From the NCBI GenBank assembly GCA_945907055.1, contig CAMDSG010000082.1:1-7745 (forward strand): a stretch of 7,745 bases of DNA. Direction: 5' to 3'. The notes under the pieces are model-generated. The model saw nothing but the letters and a program-made list of their open reading frames with translations. It was not told where the DNA came from and searched no databases. A program made the translations under genes and the position numbers. Below are positions 1 to 7,156 of this stretch, piece by piece; the stretch's first letter is position 1; each line of letters opens with the position of its first letter. Source of the DNA: Bifidobacterium breve. Lineage in GTDB: Bacteria; Actinomycetota; Acidimicrobiia; IMCC26256.

Positions 1-56
1 TTTGCGATACTCCCTGGAGCTAAGCGTGGAGAGTATTTAGGCCAGTCACTCTTTAG

Positions 57-1292
57 TTAGCCGAGTGCGCCGGACTCACGCATCCGTGCAATTGCTGCAG
101 TATCCAAACCAAGAACATCGCGCAGCACCTCATCAGAGTGCTCACCGACCTCTGGTGCTTTGCTAATAGGGCGCTCATCATCGCCAGATATGAATACCGG
201 GAACGGCAGCTGCTCTGCACCTAGTTGCGTAGCAGGTATCCACTCAATGCGGGAGCGAAACTGAGGATCCTCTGGCAAGGTCTGCGGAGTGTTGACAGGG
301 GCGATTGGTACATCGACCTCGACTCCAAACTCAACCCACTCTGCGGTGGTGCGCGTAGCAAAGATCGCAGTGAGCTCGGTACGCATCTCATTGTTACCAC
401 GTGCATGATCTCCATACTCAGAGCCTGGCCACTTATCGAACATCTCGCTGCGATCGAGGGCCGCACAGAACTTCTTCCAAAAATGCTGCTCTGAGGCCAT
501 GAATAGCACGAAGCCATCGGCCGAGGCGTAGACCTGATACCTAACTCCGCCGCGCATTCCCGCTATTGCGGGCGCACGACGCTCATAGTTATCAGATGCG
601 TTTCCAGTTACCTCTGTCTCGGGGCGCTCGTAAGCCCTAAAGGTTTCACTGCGATACCAGTCGAAGGCCGCTGCGGCATCTGACTGCGCCAGCTCCATCA
701 TGGTGCCGCTACCCGTCTCGCGCGCACGAATCACCGCAGCGAGAATCGCAATTCCTCCAAATAGTGGAGCAGCATTGATTCCGATCGAGACATGGTTAGG
801 GATACTCGGGAAACCGTTCTCATCGATCTCGGGATCGAAGATCCCAGCCCATGCGTCATAAGCGATTCCATGACTCGCAAGTGTCTCGTAGGGTCCGGTC
901 ATTCCATAACCAGAGATTGTGCACTGCACGAGTCGAGGATTTACCTCTGCCATGCGCTCGAAAGTAAGTCCACGTCGAGCGAGACCGCCTGGGCGCATCG
1001 CCTCGACAATTACATCTGCCTCGCGAACGAGATCCAGGAGCAGCGCAACTCCCTCTTCAGTACGCAGATCAATTGTGATGCTTCGCTTGCCGCGGTTTAC
1101 ATGCAGGTGCATCAATGAGACGCCCTCAACGATTGGCCATGTCATTCGGCGCACGTAGTCGCCCTGGGGCGGCTCAACCTTTACTACGTCCGCACCGAGG
1201 TCGGCTAGGGCGGTTGTAATCGCTGCCGGGCCGAGCATTGATACCTCAATTATGCGAACCCCTGAGAGGAGTCCCTTACCGTCCTGCGTCAT
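57..1292 (-). CDS. Family III CoA-transferase (CaiB/BaiF), atypical active site
   Basis: This 411-residue protein has the usual length and layout of family III CoA-transferases, cytoplasmic enzymes that move CoA between carboxylates; the family also includes alpha-methylacyl-CoA racemases. Visible landmarks are the N-terminal Rossmann-like segment with LGADVVKVEPP (residues 32-42), the NRGKRSITIDL stretch (66-76), SGYGMTGPY (127-135), the helix IAILAAVIRARETGSG (181-196), and a C-terminal VPIAPVNTP segment (328-336). The catalytic Asp expected about eleven residues before the ILAA helix (as in CaiB, formyl-CoA transferase and racemases) is absent: residues 161-182 contain no Asp or Glu, and Gly171 or Asn173 sits near that place. 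The start ATG is preceded by GAGAGGG with a 6-nt spacer, a plausible ribosome binding site. It is the last gene of the minus-strand run, 80 nt after the amidohydrolase. The family is secure; substrate, and whether it is an active transferase, are unknown. Confidence 0.93.
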   Translation of the reverse strand: MTQDGKGLLSGVRIIEVSMLGPAAITTALADLGADVVKVEPPQGDYVRRMTWPIVEGVSLMHLHVNRGKRSITIDLRTEEGVALLLDLVREADVIVEAMRPGGLARRGLTFERMAEVNPRLVQCTISGYGMTGPYETLASHGIAYDAWAGIFDPEIDENGFPSIPNHVSIGINAAPLFGGIAILAAVIRARETGSGTMMELAQSDAAAAFDWYRSETFRAYERPETEVTGNASDNYERRAPAIAGMRGGVRYQVYASADGFVLFMASEQHFWKKFCAALDRSEMFDKWPGSEYGDHARGNNEMRTELTAIFATRTTAEWVEFGVEVDVPIAPVNTPQTLPEDPQFRSRIEWIPATQLGAEQLPFPVFISGDDERPISKAPEVGEHSDEVLRDVLGLDTAAIARMRESGALG

Positions 1293-1372
1293 CTCTTACC
1301 CTCTCGTTGGTAACAATCAAAACTCTTCAAGGCACCGCTCCTAATGCAGGCGCCGCAAACCTGAGTGAGAAT

Positions 1373-3130
1373 CTACGCCGGTATGGAGCGCGCTCCACGA
1401 AGCAGGGTTCCTGGTAATTCTCCGGTGTGTTCGCCGTTCTCAAAAGTAATTGAGCCGCTCTTAATGGTCGCTCGGTATCCAGAAGCATCCTGCACGAGTC
1501 GACGCCCACCGGCGGGGAGATCATGAACAATGCGTGGAGGGCGGCACGCTAGGGACTCAAGGTCAATCACGTTTATGTCAGCAAGGTATCCAGGAGCGAT
1601 CACACCTCGATCCATCCACCCCATGTGAGCGGCACCGCGCTGTGTGTGCCCGTGTACCAACGACTCAATCGGGAGGCGTTCGCCGTGGCGACGATCTCTC
1701 GCCCATACAACTAGCGACGAGGTCGTTGATGAACCATCACAGATTGCACCGCAGTGCGCACCGGCATCAGAGAGACCGAACAACGCATTTGGCGATGAAA
1801 TCATCTCGGCAATGTCATCAAAGTTGTGGTGAGCGAAATTGAAAAGAGGTATATAGATAAGCCTCTTACCGTCATCCTCAAGGAGAGTGTCGTATGCAAG
1901 ATCAACAGCCTCGATACCACGACGGCTTGCCTCTGCGGCGAGCGAGTCCCCTGCATCGAGTTCATAATCGACAGGGTCGCTCAGCCTGAACATGACATCG
2001 AATCCGCCGGAGAGTTGACGAAGAAGCCCTTCGGGTACTGCCGCCATCAACTCTGCGTGCTCGATCATGATGCGTGCACGTAAGGCTGGGTCTCGAAGCG
2101 CCAACACCTTCTCTGCTAACGGCAACTGCGCAACGACGCCAAAGGATGGGCAGAACAAGAACGGATTGGCCGTTGCTTCTAGCCCCTCGAGTACTCCAAT
2201 CGGGCGCGTTGCGACTTGGGGCTTTATATCAATACCGCGAGAGCGCGCATCAGCAACACGATCAAAGAGGTAACGCCACCGCTCAGGAGCGTGATAGGGC
2301 TGCTGAACAGTAAACGAGAGCGGGCGTGCAGAGACGCGTGCAAACTCCTCGATGAGGTCCATCTCCGTTCGAGCAAAGTCATCATCGGTAGTTAGGTAGC
2401 AATCGGATATGAGCTGCGTAACCCCCCACGCTCGACCACGCATCACCGTTGCAAGCGCCATCAACTCGCTCTCAGACGAGGTAAGTGTAGGAATATATTC
2501 ACCCGTATTCGTGCGGTGAATCTCAGTGCGCGATGTTGCAAAACCAATTGCACCTGCATCCAGCGCCTCTCCAAGGAGCATCGCCATCTGGGCAAGTTCA
2601 TCATCACTAGGCGCCTCTGTATGCAGAGCACCGCGCTCCCCCATTACAAACGTTCGTAACGCCGAGTGCGGAACATGAGATGCAACATCAACTGTGTGCG
2701 GCTTGGCCTCGATCGAGTCGAGGTACTCAGGGAAACTCTCCCAGTCCCAAGTGAGACCCTCAGCGAGTGCAGTACCGGGGATATCCTCAACGCCCTCGAG
2801 TAGGCCGATCAACCACTCGTGACTATCAGGCTTTGCAGGGGCGAACCCAACACCACAATTGCCAACCGCGATCGTCGTTACACCGTGGACCGACGAGGGA
2901 GCAACCATCGGATCCCATGTGAGCTGGCCGTCGTAGTGAGTGTGAATATCAACGAACCCTGGAGTGACGATTAGTCCGTCAGCGTCAATGACTCGCGCAC
3001 CCGATGTGGAGAGGTCGCCAACCGATCCGACACCGACAATCCGGTCTCCCTCAATTGCGATGTCCCCTACATAAGAAGGAGCGCCCGTGCCGTCAATAAT
3101 CGAGCCGTTACGAATAACAAGATCAGCCAT
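1373..3130 (-). CDS. D-aminoacylase-like amidohydrolase (amidohydrolase family 3)
   Basis: With the ATG at 3130 the product has 585 residues. The N-terminal beta-sandwich half (MADLVIRNGSIIDGTG) leads into PGFVDIHTHYDGQ, giving the HxH metal ligands His63 and His65. Cys92 in GNCGVGFAPA matches the bridging Cys of D-aminoacylases, and Asp455 in GLSDAGAH matches the catalytic Asp. The C-terminal PGYLADINVIDLE (513-525) is typical of the family, whose members hydrolyse N-acyl-D-amino acids or related amides in the cytoplasm. The two further zinc-ligand histidines of classical D-aminoacylases appear replaced: the regions around residues 238-243 (TQLISD) and 274-279 (TVQQPY) have Gln instead. The open frame continues upstream to 3262, but those 44 residues run through a palindrome and into the sulfatase gene and look non-native. 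A TAACCT -10-like box lies 7 nt before the ATG at 3130, so a leaderless transcript is possible. Exact substrate unknown. Confidence 0.92.
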   Translation of the reverse strand: MADLVIRNGSIIDGTGAPSYVGDIAIEGDRIVGVGSVGDLSTSGARVIDADGLIVTPGFVDIHTHYDGQLTWDPMVAPSSVHGVTTIAVGNCGVGFAPAKPDSHEWLIGLLEGVEDIPGTALAEGLTWDWESFPEYLDSIEAKPHTVDVASHVPHSALRTFVMGERGALHTEAPSDDELAQMAMLLGEALDAGAIGFATSRTEIHRTNTGEYIPTLTSSESELMALATVMRGRAWGVTQLISDCYLTTDDDFARTEMDLIEEFARVSARPLSFTVQQPYHAPERWRYLFDRVADARSRGIDIKPQVATRPIGVLEGLEATANPFLFCPSFGVVAQLPLAEKVLALRDPALRARIMIEHAELMAAVPEGLLRQLSGGFDVMFRLSDPVDYELDAGDSLAAEASRRGIEAVDLAYDTLLEDDGKRLIYIPLFNFAHHNFDDIAEMISSPNALFGLSDAGAHCGAICDGSSTTSSLVVWARDRRHGERLPIESLVHGHTQRGAAHMGWMDRGVIAPGYLADINVIDLESLACRPPRIVHDLPAGGRRLVQDASGYRATIKSGSITFENGEHTGELPGTLLRGARSIPA

Positions 3131-3155
3131 GCTCAGCAGGTTACCCACGATTCTT

Positions 3156-3211
3156 CCCGAACTTCGGGTAGTTATTGTCGCTATAGCGACACTAACCACC
3201 CGAAGTTCGGG
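3156..3211. repeat. Large nested inverted repeat between sulfatase and amidohydrolase
   Basis: Arms 3156-3181 and 3186-3211 are 26 bp each, are complementary except at two positions, and enclose a 4-nt TATA loop. Each arm begins or ends with its own 13-bp palindrome, CCCGAACTTCGGG (3156-3168) and CCCGAAGTTCGGG (3199-3211), so the element can fold as one long hairpin or as small ones. In minus-strand RNA one mismatch becomes a G-U pair, so the fold is slightly better in the direction of the genes. It starts 11 nt after the sulfatase stop and ends 25 nt before the amidohydrolase ATG. No U-tract follows on the minus strand. Possible roles are mRNA processing or stability, attenuation, or a dispersed REP/MITE-like element; the sequence does not choose among them. 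Confidence 0.9.
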
Positions 3212-3222
3212 GGTTTGGGGTT

Positions 3223-4764
3223 TTAGACGGGGGCTGCTATCTGCATATGGGGCTCTTCCCACGTGGGCAGGTTCTCAAAGCAGTCGGCAACAAGGTCATC
3301 ACGTAGTGCCCGAACCGATGGATCATCCCAACGATTCACACGCTGTAGAGGGTCGTCGGCGTGACAGTAGAGCTCGCCCTCGGTTCCGTCATGGACAGTC
3401 CCCGGGAGTGCAGAGGTGCATGTCCAGCCGTCGCGATAAATGGTGCGCAGGTGAATCCGAGTTCCATTCGGGTGCACGCTGTCCCAGACGGTAAGTACGC
3501 GTTCGCGCCCTTGCTCATCTGCGGCCACATCCGATTGTGGAAGCGGCTTTCCCTCCATCCACTCTGGGACAGGCAGGCCGGCGATCTCGCAGAACGTCGG
3601 TGCAAGATCGACCAAACCAACTGGTGCCTTCACTACCGCAGGCACTCCCCCCGCGTCCTTTGCCGGACGCCATATCATCGGGAGGCGCATAAGGGAATCA
3701 ACGTGATACGGACCTTTGAACAACAATCCGTAATCACCTTGGAACTCGCCATGATCTGTTGTGAAGATGACATCTGTCGAGTCGGTCCAGCCACGAGATT
3801 CAATGAGCGCCATGACACGCCCAAGAGCCTCGTCGATAAGCATGTTCTTGACATGGACACGGGCATTGATCTCAAGAATCTGGTCCGGGGTCAAAGTTGC
3901 GGGCACCCAATCGCGCGGCGCCTCATAATTGGATACGAGAGTTCCGTCGTACCAGCGTCGCCAGTGAATCGGTTTCGCATCGAGAATCGCCTCGCGCTCT
4001 GCACGATCCTGTGGGTACCCAGGAGGAAGATCAAGGTCACGCCAGTTGACGCGCCCAATCTCTGAAGCGGGCGGGTCCCAAGGGTGATGAGGGTCAGGGA
4101 AAGACATCCAGCAGAAGAAATCGTCCTCCGCATCGAGCGAGTCGAGCCATGCAATCGTGCGATCAGCTACCCAATCGGTCTGGTATTGATCCTTCGGGAC
4201 AGGGTTGGTTGAGACCTGCGGAGCACCTGTCTCTCCTCCTCCTGCCTCGTTCACTTCAAGGCTGAAGTTGAGGACCGGATAGAAACCATTTGCGACGTCA
4301 GGGTGATTCTTTGCAATCCACTGTGAGTAGTGCGAATAACCGCGCGGCGCATGTGTTGCAAACTCCGCATGCTCGAATCCACGAATTGGTCCGAAACTGT
4401 CATTCATTGCAATTTGATTCTCTTTGAACTGCAGGAACGGATCCAATAACGGCTCGAAGTGAGCCTTACCGAGGAGCGCCGTTCTATAACCGCCCTCTTC
4501 TCTCAAGTAGCGCGCAACACTCGGTGCATCGATCGGGAGCGGAACACCATTCATCCAGACACCGTGAGTATGAACATGCTGCCCTGTAATAATTGTCGAG
4601 CGCGATGGCATACATACAACGTTCTGCGGGTGTGCACGCTCAAACCGCACACCGCTTGCTGCTATCCCATCGATAACAGGTGTAGCGGCGACCTGACCAC
4701 CGTTACAACCGAGCCCGTCGTATCGCTGCTGGTCGGTAGTTACAAAGAGAATTCTGCGCCCCAT
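3223..4764 (-). CDS. Cys-type sulfatase (arylsulfatase / choline-sulfatase-like)
   Basis: The 513-residue protein is a full-length alkaline-phosphatase-superfamily sulfatase. The N-terminal metal motif TTDQQRYD (9-16) supplies Asp11. The signature C-M-P-S-R (51-55, then STIITGQ) contains Cys51, the residue expected to be converted to formylglycine by a sulfatase-modifying enzyme, which is not in this window. Other active-site elements are GKAHF (99-103), PDPHHPWDPP (223-232), the second metal motif TTDHGEFQGDYGL (335-347, Asp337-His338) and Lys350. There is no signal peptide, so it should act in the cytoplasm on imported sulfate esters; some members of this branch hydrolyse phosphonate or phosphate monoesters instead. 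The ATG has a GAAGGA ribosome binding site (4773-4778) 8 nt upstream, inside the end of the SRPBCC gene, and only 2 nt separate the two genes, so they are almost certainly cotranscribed. The family is secure; the substrate is not determined. Confidence 0.95.
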   Translation of the reverse strand: MGRRILFVTTDQQRYDGLGCNGGQVAATPVIDGIAASGVRFERAHPQNVVCMPSRSTIITGQHVHTHGVWMNGVPLPIDAPSVARYLREEGGYRTALLGKAHFEPLLDPFLQFKENQIAMNDSFGPIRGFEHAEFATHAPRGYSHYSQWIAKNHPDVANGFYPVLNFSLEVNEAGGGETGAPQVSTNPVPKDQYQTDWVADRTIAWLDSLDAEDDFFCWMSFPDPHHPWDPPASEIGRVNWRDLDLPPGYPQDRAEREAILDAKPIHWRRWYDGTLVSNYEAPRDWVPATLTPDQILEINARVHVKNMLIDEALGRVMALIESRGWTDSTDVIFTTDHGEFQGDYGLLFKGPYHVDSLMRLPMIWRPAKDAGGVPAVVKAPVGLVDLAPTFCEIAGLPVPEWMEGKPLPQSDVAADEQGRERVLTVWDSVHPNGTRIHLRTIYRDGWTCTSALPGTVHDGTEGELYCHADDPLQRVNRWDDPSVRALRDDLVADCFENLPTWEEPHMQIAAPV

Positions 4765-4766
4765 GA

Positions 4767-5159
4767 TTATTTTCCTTCAAAGATCTCGCGCAGATGCAGC
4801 AGCGCTTGGCCGGTTACGTACCCGAGCATGATTGCCATCGCATCGGGCTGAATCTCAAGTGAGTAGGAGACTAAGGATGTACCGTCACCAAGATCGAAGA
4901 CATCGATAGTGCTCAAGTGATCTTTAATTACAAAGTTCTCAACAATGCGGTATTGAAAACGACGCAACTCGTCATCAACGGTCGTGATCTGCTCAACGAT
5001 CGAGAGTCCAGAAGGAAGCGTGATGGTCCGAAGATCACCCTCCATGCTCGACTCCCCCATCTCAGGGAACCAAGGGTTCCAGCCGAGCGGGTCGCGAATG
5101 AGCCCCCAGACCTCATCGGGGGCTCCTTTGACAATGACGTGGGACCTTCGAGTTGGCAT
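4767..5159 (-). CDS. SRPBCC (START/Bet v1-like) ligand-binding protein
   Basis: A 130-residue protein with the usual pattern of small SRPBCC or polyketide-cyclase-like proteins: strand one SHVIVKGAPDEVWGLIRDP (7-24), WNPWFPE (28-33 region), then GDLRTITLPSGLSIVEQ (41-57), DDELRRFQYRIVE (62-74), GDGTSLVSYSLEI (91-103) and a long C-terminal helix. Such proteins have a hydrophobic cavity; they bind lipids, aromatics or polyketides and a few act as cyclases or dehydratases. The frame has earlier starts (GTG at 5210, ATG at 5186), but 5210 lies inside the operator and both lie upstream of the likely transcription start near 5161-5159. The ATG at 5159, 8 nt after a TACGCT -10 box, gives a family-typical N-terminus and a leaderless mRNA. 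It is first in the minus-strand run and probably the gene most directly controlled by the divergent TetR regulator. Confidence 0.88.
   Translation of the reverse strand: MPTRRSHVIVKGAPDEVWGLIRDPLGWNPWFPEMGESSMEGDLRTITLPSGLSIVEQITTVDDELRRFQYRIVENFVIKDHLSTIDVFDLGDGTSLVSYSLEIQPDAMAIMLGYVTGQALLHLREIFEGK
5100..5125 (-). repeat. 8-bp GC-rich hairpin in the start of the SRPBCC mRNA
   Basis: GAGCCCCC (5100-5107) and GGGGGCTC (5118-5125) are perfectly complementary with a 10-nt loop. The structure lies about 34 nt into the predicted leaderless transcript, over codons for residues 12-20. It may affect early translation or transcription, or be a by-product of codon choice. The pairing is certain; a role is not. 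Confidence 0.4.
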
Positions 5160-5167
5160 CACCTTGG

Positions 5168-5197
5168 AGCGTAGAGAACTTGGCATATGAGTGTCAA
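5168..5197 (-). promoter_or_regulatory. Predicted sigma-70 promoter for the SRPBCC-sulfatase transcript
   Basis: On the minus strand a perfect TTGACA (5197-5192) is followed after 18 nt by TACGCT (5173-5168), which fits the TANNNT -10 pattern. Transcription would start at about 5161-5159, at or within 2 nt of the ATG at 5159, giving a leaderless message. The -35 box lies inside the left arm of the inverted repeat. Confidence 0.6.
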
Positions 5198-5212
5198 TAG
5201 ATATTGACACTC
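5189..5212. promoter_or_regulatory. Predicted TetR operator (perfect inverted repeat)
   Basis: GAGTGTCAAT (5189-5198) and ATTGACACTC (5203-5212) are exact reverse complements separated by AGAT. It lies between the divergent SRPBCC and TetR genes, the usual place for an autoregulating TetR operator, and its size suits a TetR dimer. Each arm contains a TTGACA -35 hexamer, one for each direction, so bound repressor would block both promoters. Assignment of this regulator to this site is inference from position. Confidence 0.82.
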
Positions 5213-5232
5213 AGACTGCAATTATCTATTCT
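5204..5232 (+). promoter_or_regulatory. Predicted sigma-70 promoter for the TetR gene
   Basis: TTGACA (5204-5209) and TATTCT (5227-5232) are separated by the optimal 17 nt. Seven nucleotides separate the -10 box from the ATG at 5240, so transcription would begin at or next to the start codon. The -35 box is within the right arm of the inverted repeat, which suggests autorepression. Confidence 0.65.
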
Positions 5233-5239
5233 CGAGGGC

Positions 5240-5893
5240 ATGGAGACTCAAGCAGCAGCAAGCCAGAACAGTGATGCCTCCTCATCGGAGATTGGTGATA
5301 CCTCTGTCGAGTCGATTGATGGGCGACGGGCACGATCTCAGCGAAGCCACGATCTCGTAGTGGAGGCACTCCTGGACCTATACCGAGAGAACACCGGGAG
5401 GCCCAGCGCAGCGGCTGTGGCAGAGCGCGCAGGGGTATCCGTACGGACAGTATTTCGCCTCTTCGAGGATATCGACTCGTTAATTGAGATTGCGGTCGCC
5501 CAGCAATGGGAGCGCATCGCCGATCTTCACGAAGCCCCAGATTCGTCGGGAACACGCGAGGAGCGTTGCTCTGCTTTGGTCTCTCAACGCATGCGCATTT
5601 ACGCAGAGACTGCACCAATTGTTCGCGGCAGTAGGCATCTATTCGACCAATCCCCCAAACTCAGAAGTGTTGTGCGCAGTCGGCGTGACCTGCTACGCAT
5701 CCAAATGGCTGAACAGTTTGGGAACGAACTAGGCAGCAGAGGCGAGGCTGATGCGAGTGAACTCATTAGCGCTCTCCATCTTGCCTGCTCGTTTGAGTCG
5801 ATTGAGTTCCTTAGGATCGCAGAAGGACTCTCGTCAGAACAAGCTGAGAGCGTCGTTAATCGCGCCATGCTTGCATTACTCGCATCATCCTGA
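5240..5893 (+). CDS. TetR/AcrR-family transcriptional regulator
   Basis: The 217-residue product has a helix-turn-helix typical of TetR proteins: VEALLDLYRENTGRPSAAA (41-59), then VAERAGVSVRTVFRLFED (60-77), with the SVRTVFRLF recognition-helix signature. The rest is an all-helical ligand-binding and dimerisation domain of normal length. A Ser-rich, probably disordered tail (residues 1-28) precedes the DNA-binding domain. The start at 5240 is chosen because the upstream in-frame TTG at 5204 is itself the -35 hexamer of the predicted promoter; GAGGG at 5234-5238 is too close to serve as a normal ribosome binding site, so translation is probably leaderless. It is divergent from the SRPBCC-sulfatase run across a perfect inverted repeat and most likely represses both itself and that run until an effector binds. 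The effector is unknown; a pathway substrate or CoA ester is a reasonable guess. Confidence 0.9.
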   Translation: METQAAASQNSDASSSEIGDTSVESIDGRRARSQRSHDLVVEALLDLYRENTGRPSAAAVAERAGVSVRTVFRLFEDIDSLIEIAVAQQWERIADLHEAPDSSGTREERCSALVSQRMRIYAETAPIVRGSRHLFDQSPKLRSVVRSRRDLLRIQMAEQFGNELGSRGEADASELISALHLACSFESIEFLRIAEGLSSEQAESVVNRAMLALLASS

Positions 5894-5932
5894 GCCACTT
5901 ATAACGACTACCCGTTAACCATTAGCGAAGGC

Positions 5933-7102
5933 TTAGTTGCGCCCTGCACAGCGCAGAGCCTCGGCGCCGATCCGAAGCATTCTCATATCTGCAAACGGAG
6001 TGCCTGCGACTCGGTTACACGTAAAGGCAACCGAGAGTTCATGGAGTGGGTCTGCCCACGCTCCAGATCCTCCGAACCCAAAGTGCCCAAACCCTCCTGG
6101 CAAAATTCCCCGATTAGTTGCAGCCATGTGATACCCAAGTCTCCAACGCATTGGGAACCCCACTACTGCATCAGGGCGAACCTTAAGTTCCTGAATTGTC
6201 GTCGCGTTCTTTAGCGTCTCGGCACTCAAATACTCCCCATTGGGCCCCAGCCCGCCATCCGCTAGTACCGAGTACATACCGGCCAACGAACGTGCCGTGA
6301 AGCAGCCATTAAGTGCAGGTAGCTCGGCCGTGTAAATATAATCGCTCGCAATCAACTCGGTGAAGAGCGGTACAACAAACGCGTCGAGAGTTGGTCGCAG
6401 CACACTTATTCGCCCAAGCATCCCTAAGCCCGGCTCAAAACGCTCCGCAGGGCTGCGCCGGATTATCAGGTCTGCACGCTCTGCTACGCGTTCCTCAGGC
6501 CACCCGATACTCATCGAGTCAAGGCCAAGCGGCTCCACTACTTCGCGTTGCACGGCCTCGTTGACAGAAAGGCCGGTAACACGCTTAATCACCTCGCCTA
6601 CGAGAAATCCAAATGTGATTCCGTGGTACCCATGTCTGCTCCCTGGGCTCCATGCGGGAGAGGCGCCAGCAAGAGCCTCAGTAGTCCTCTGCCAATCAAG
6701 CAATTCGAATGCGTCATCAACGACGCCGCGAAGCGAATGCATCCCGGCAGAGTGATCAAGCAGATGCCTTACCTTGATCTCAGATTTATCGGCCGTTCCG
6801 AACTCGGGCCAATAATCGGCTACCGCAGAATGCACATCTAGCAGGCCTTGGTCGACAAGCCGATGTGCGACTGTCGCAACTACGCCCTTCGTTGTTGAGA
6901 AGGAGAGCGCAACGGTATCGCCCTCCCAATCGTCGCCCTCTAGATTTCGCTTCCCGCCCCAGATGTCTGCGACTAACTCGCCGCGGTGATAGATGGCAAC
7001 CGCACCACCGCCGGCCTCTACGCCACCCTTGCCGTAGCCGAGCGCTCTTCGCAGCTCTTGCGCGACTGGGGCAAACTTGGGGTGGAGATAACCTGAGAGC
7101 AT
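5933..7102 (-). CDS. Beta-lactamase-fold serine hydrolase (EstB-like esterase)
   Basis: The 389-residue product belongs to the serine beta-lactamase / penicillin-binding-protein-like hydrolases. The nucleophile motif S-x-x-K is Ser69-Thr-Thr-Lys72 in LSFSTTKGV. Further landmarks are VRHLLDHSAGM (111-121), the second-motif tyrosine Tyr159 in HGYHGITFGFLVGEVI (a YxN variant), PLGLDSM (191-197) and the third-motif HFG (340-342) in GGFGHFGFGGSGAWADP. The lack of a signal peptide and the HxG in place of KTG favour a cytoplasmic ester or lactone hydrolase over a beta-lactamase. The reading frame is open to 7222, but its extra 40 residues translate a 12-bp tandem repeat (CHFS units) and are not native-looking; MLSGYLHPKFAPV is a typical family start. 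No good ribosome binding site is seen. The 3' end converges on the TetR gene with a 39-nt gap that shows no clear terminator. Substrate unknown. Confidence 0.92.
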   Translation of the reverse strand: MLSGYLHPKFAPVAQELRRALGYGKGGVEAGGGAVAIYHRGELVADIWGGKRNLEGDDWEGDTVALSFSTTKGVVATVAHRLVDQGLLDVHSAVADYWPEFGTADKSEIKVRHLLDHSAGMHSLRGVVDDAFELLDWQRTTEALAGASPAWSPGSRHGYHGITFGFLVGEVIKRVTGLSVNEAVQREVVEPLGLDSMSIGWPEERVAERADLIIRRSPAERFEPGLGMLGRISVLRPTLDAFVVPLFTELIASDYIYTAELPALNGCFTARSLAGMYSVLADGGLGPNGEYLSAETLKNATTIQELKVRPDAVVGFPMRWRLGYHMAATNRGILPGGFGHFGFGGSGAWADPLHELSVAFTCNRVAGTPFADMRMLRIGAEALRCAGRN

Positions 7103-7156
7103 TCCCCGTAGAGTTTCACACCTGCAGCAAGGATGGGAAATGCTGAGAGAGAAATC

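Noticed and set aside
7..36. Imperfect inverted repeat (ATACTCCC / GAGAGTAT) downstream of the CoA-transferase
   Set aside because: Short stem with a mismatch and no following U-tract on the minus strand; not enough to call a terminator.
1331..1354. Possible terminator after the amidohydrolase (GGCGCC...GGTGCC on the minus strand)
   Set aside because: Only a 6-bp stem with one G-U pair and a loose loop; the T-rich stretch is about 10 nt away and interrupted.
3131..3262. 44-residue N-terminal extension of the amidohydrolase frame
   Set aside because: It runs through the palindrome and into the 3' end of the sulfatase gene, has no family resemblance, and MADLVIRNGSIIDG is a typical family start.
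3361..4065. 234-codon open frame on the plus strand opposite the sulfatase
   Set aside because: It is antisense to a clear sulfatase with all motifs, and its translation shows no recognisable domain.
5204..5239. TTG start for the TetR gene at 5204
   Set aside because: This TTG is part of the TTGACA -35 box and lies within the operator, so it would be upstream of the transcript.
5226..5618. 130-codon minus-strand open frame opposite the TetR gene
   Set aside because: Shadow of a clear helix-turn-helix gene, with low-complexity Arg/Pro-rich translation.
5894..5932. Bidirectional terminator between the convergent TetR and esterase genes
   Set aside because: No convincing hairpin is visible in the 39-nt gap apart from the short GTTAAC palindrome.
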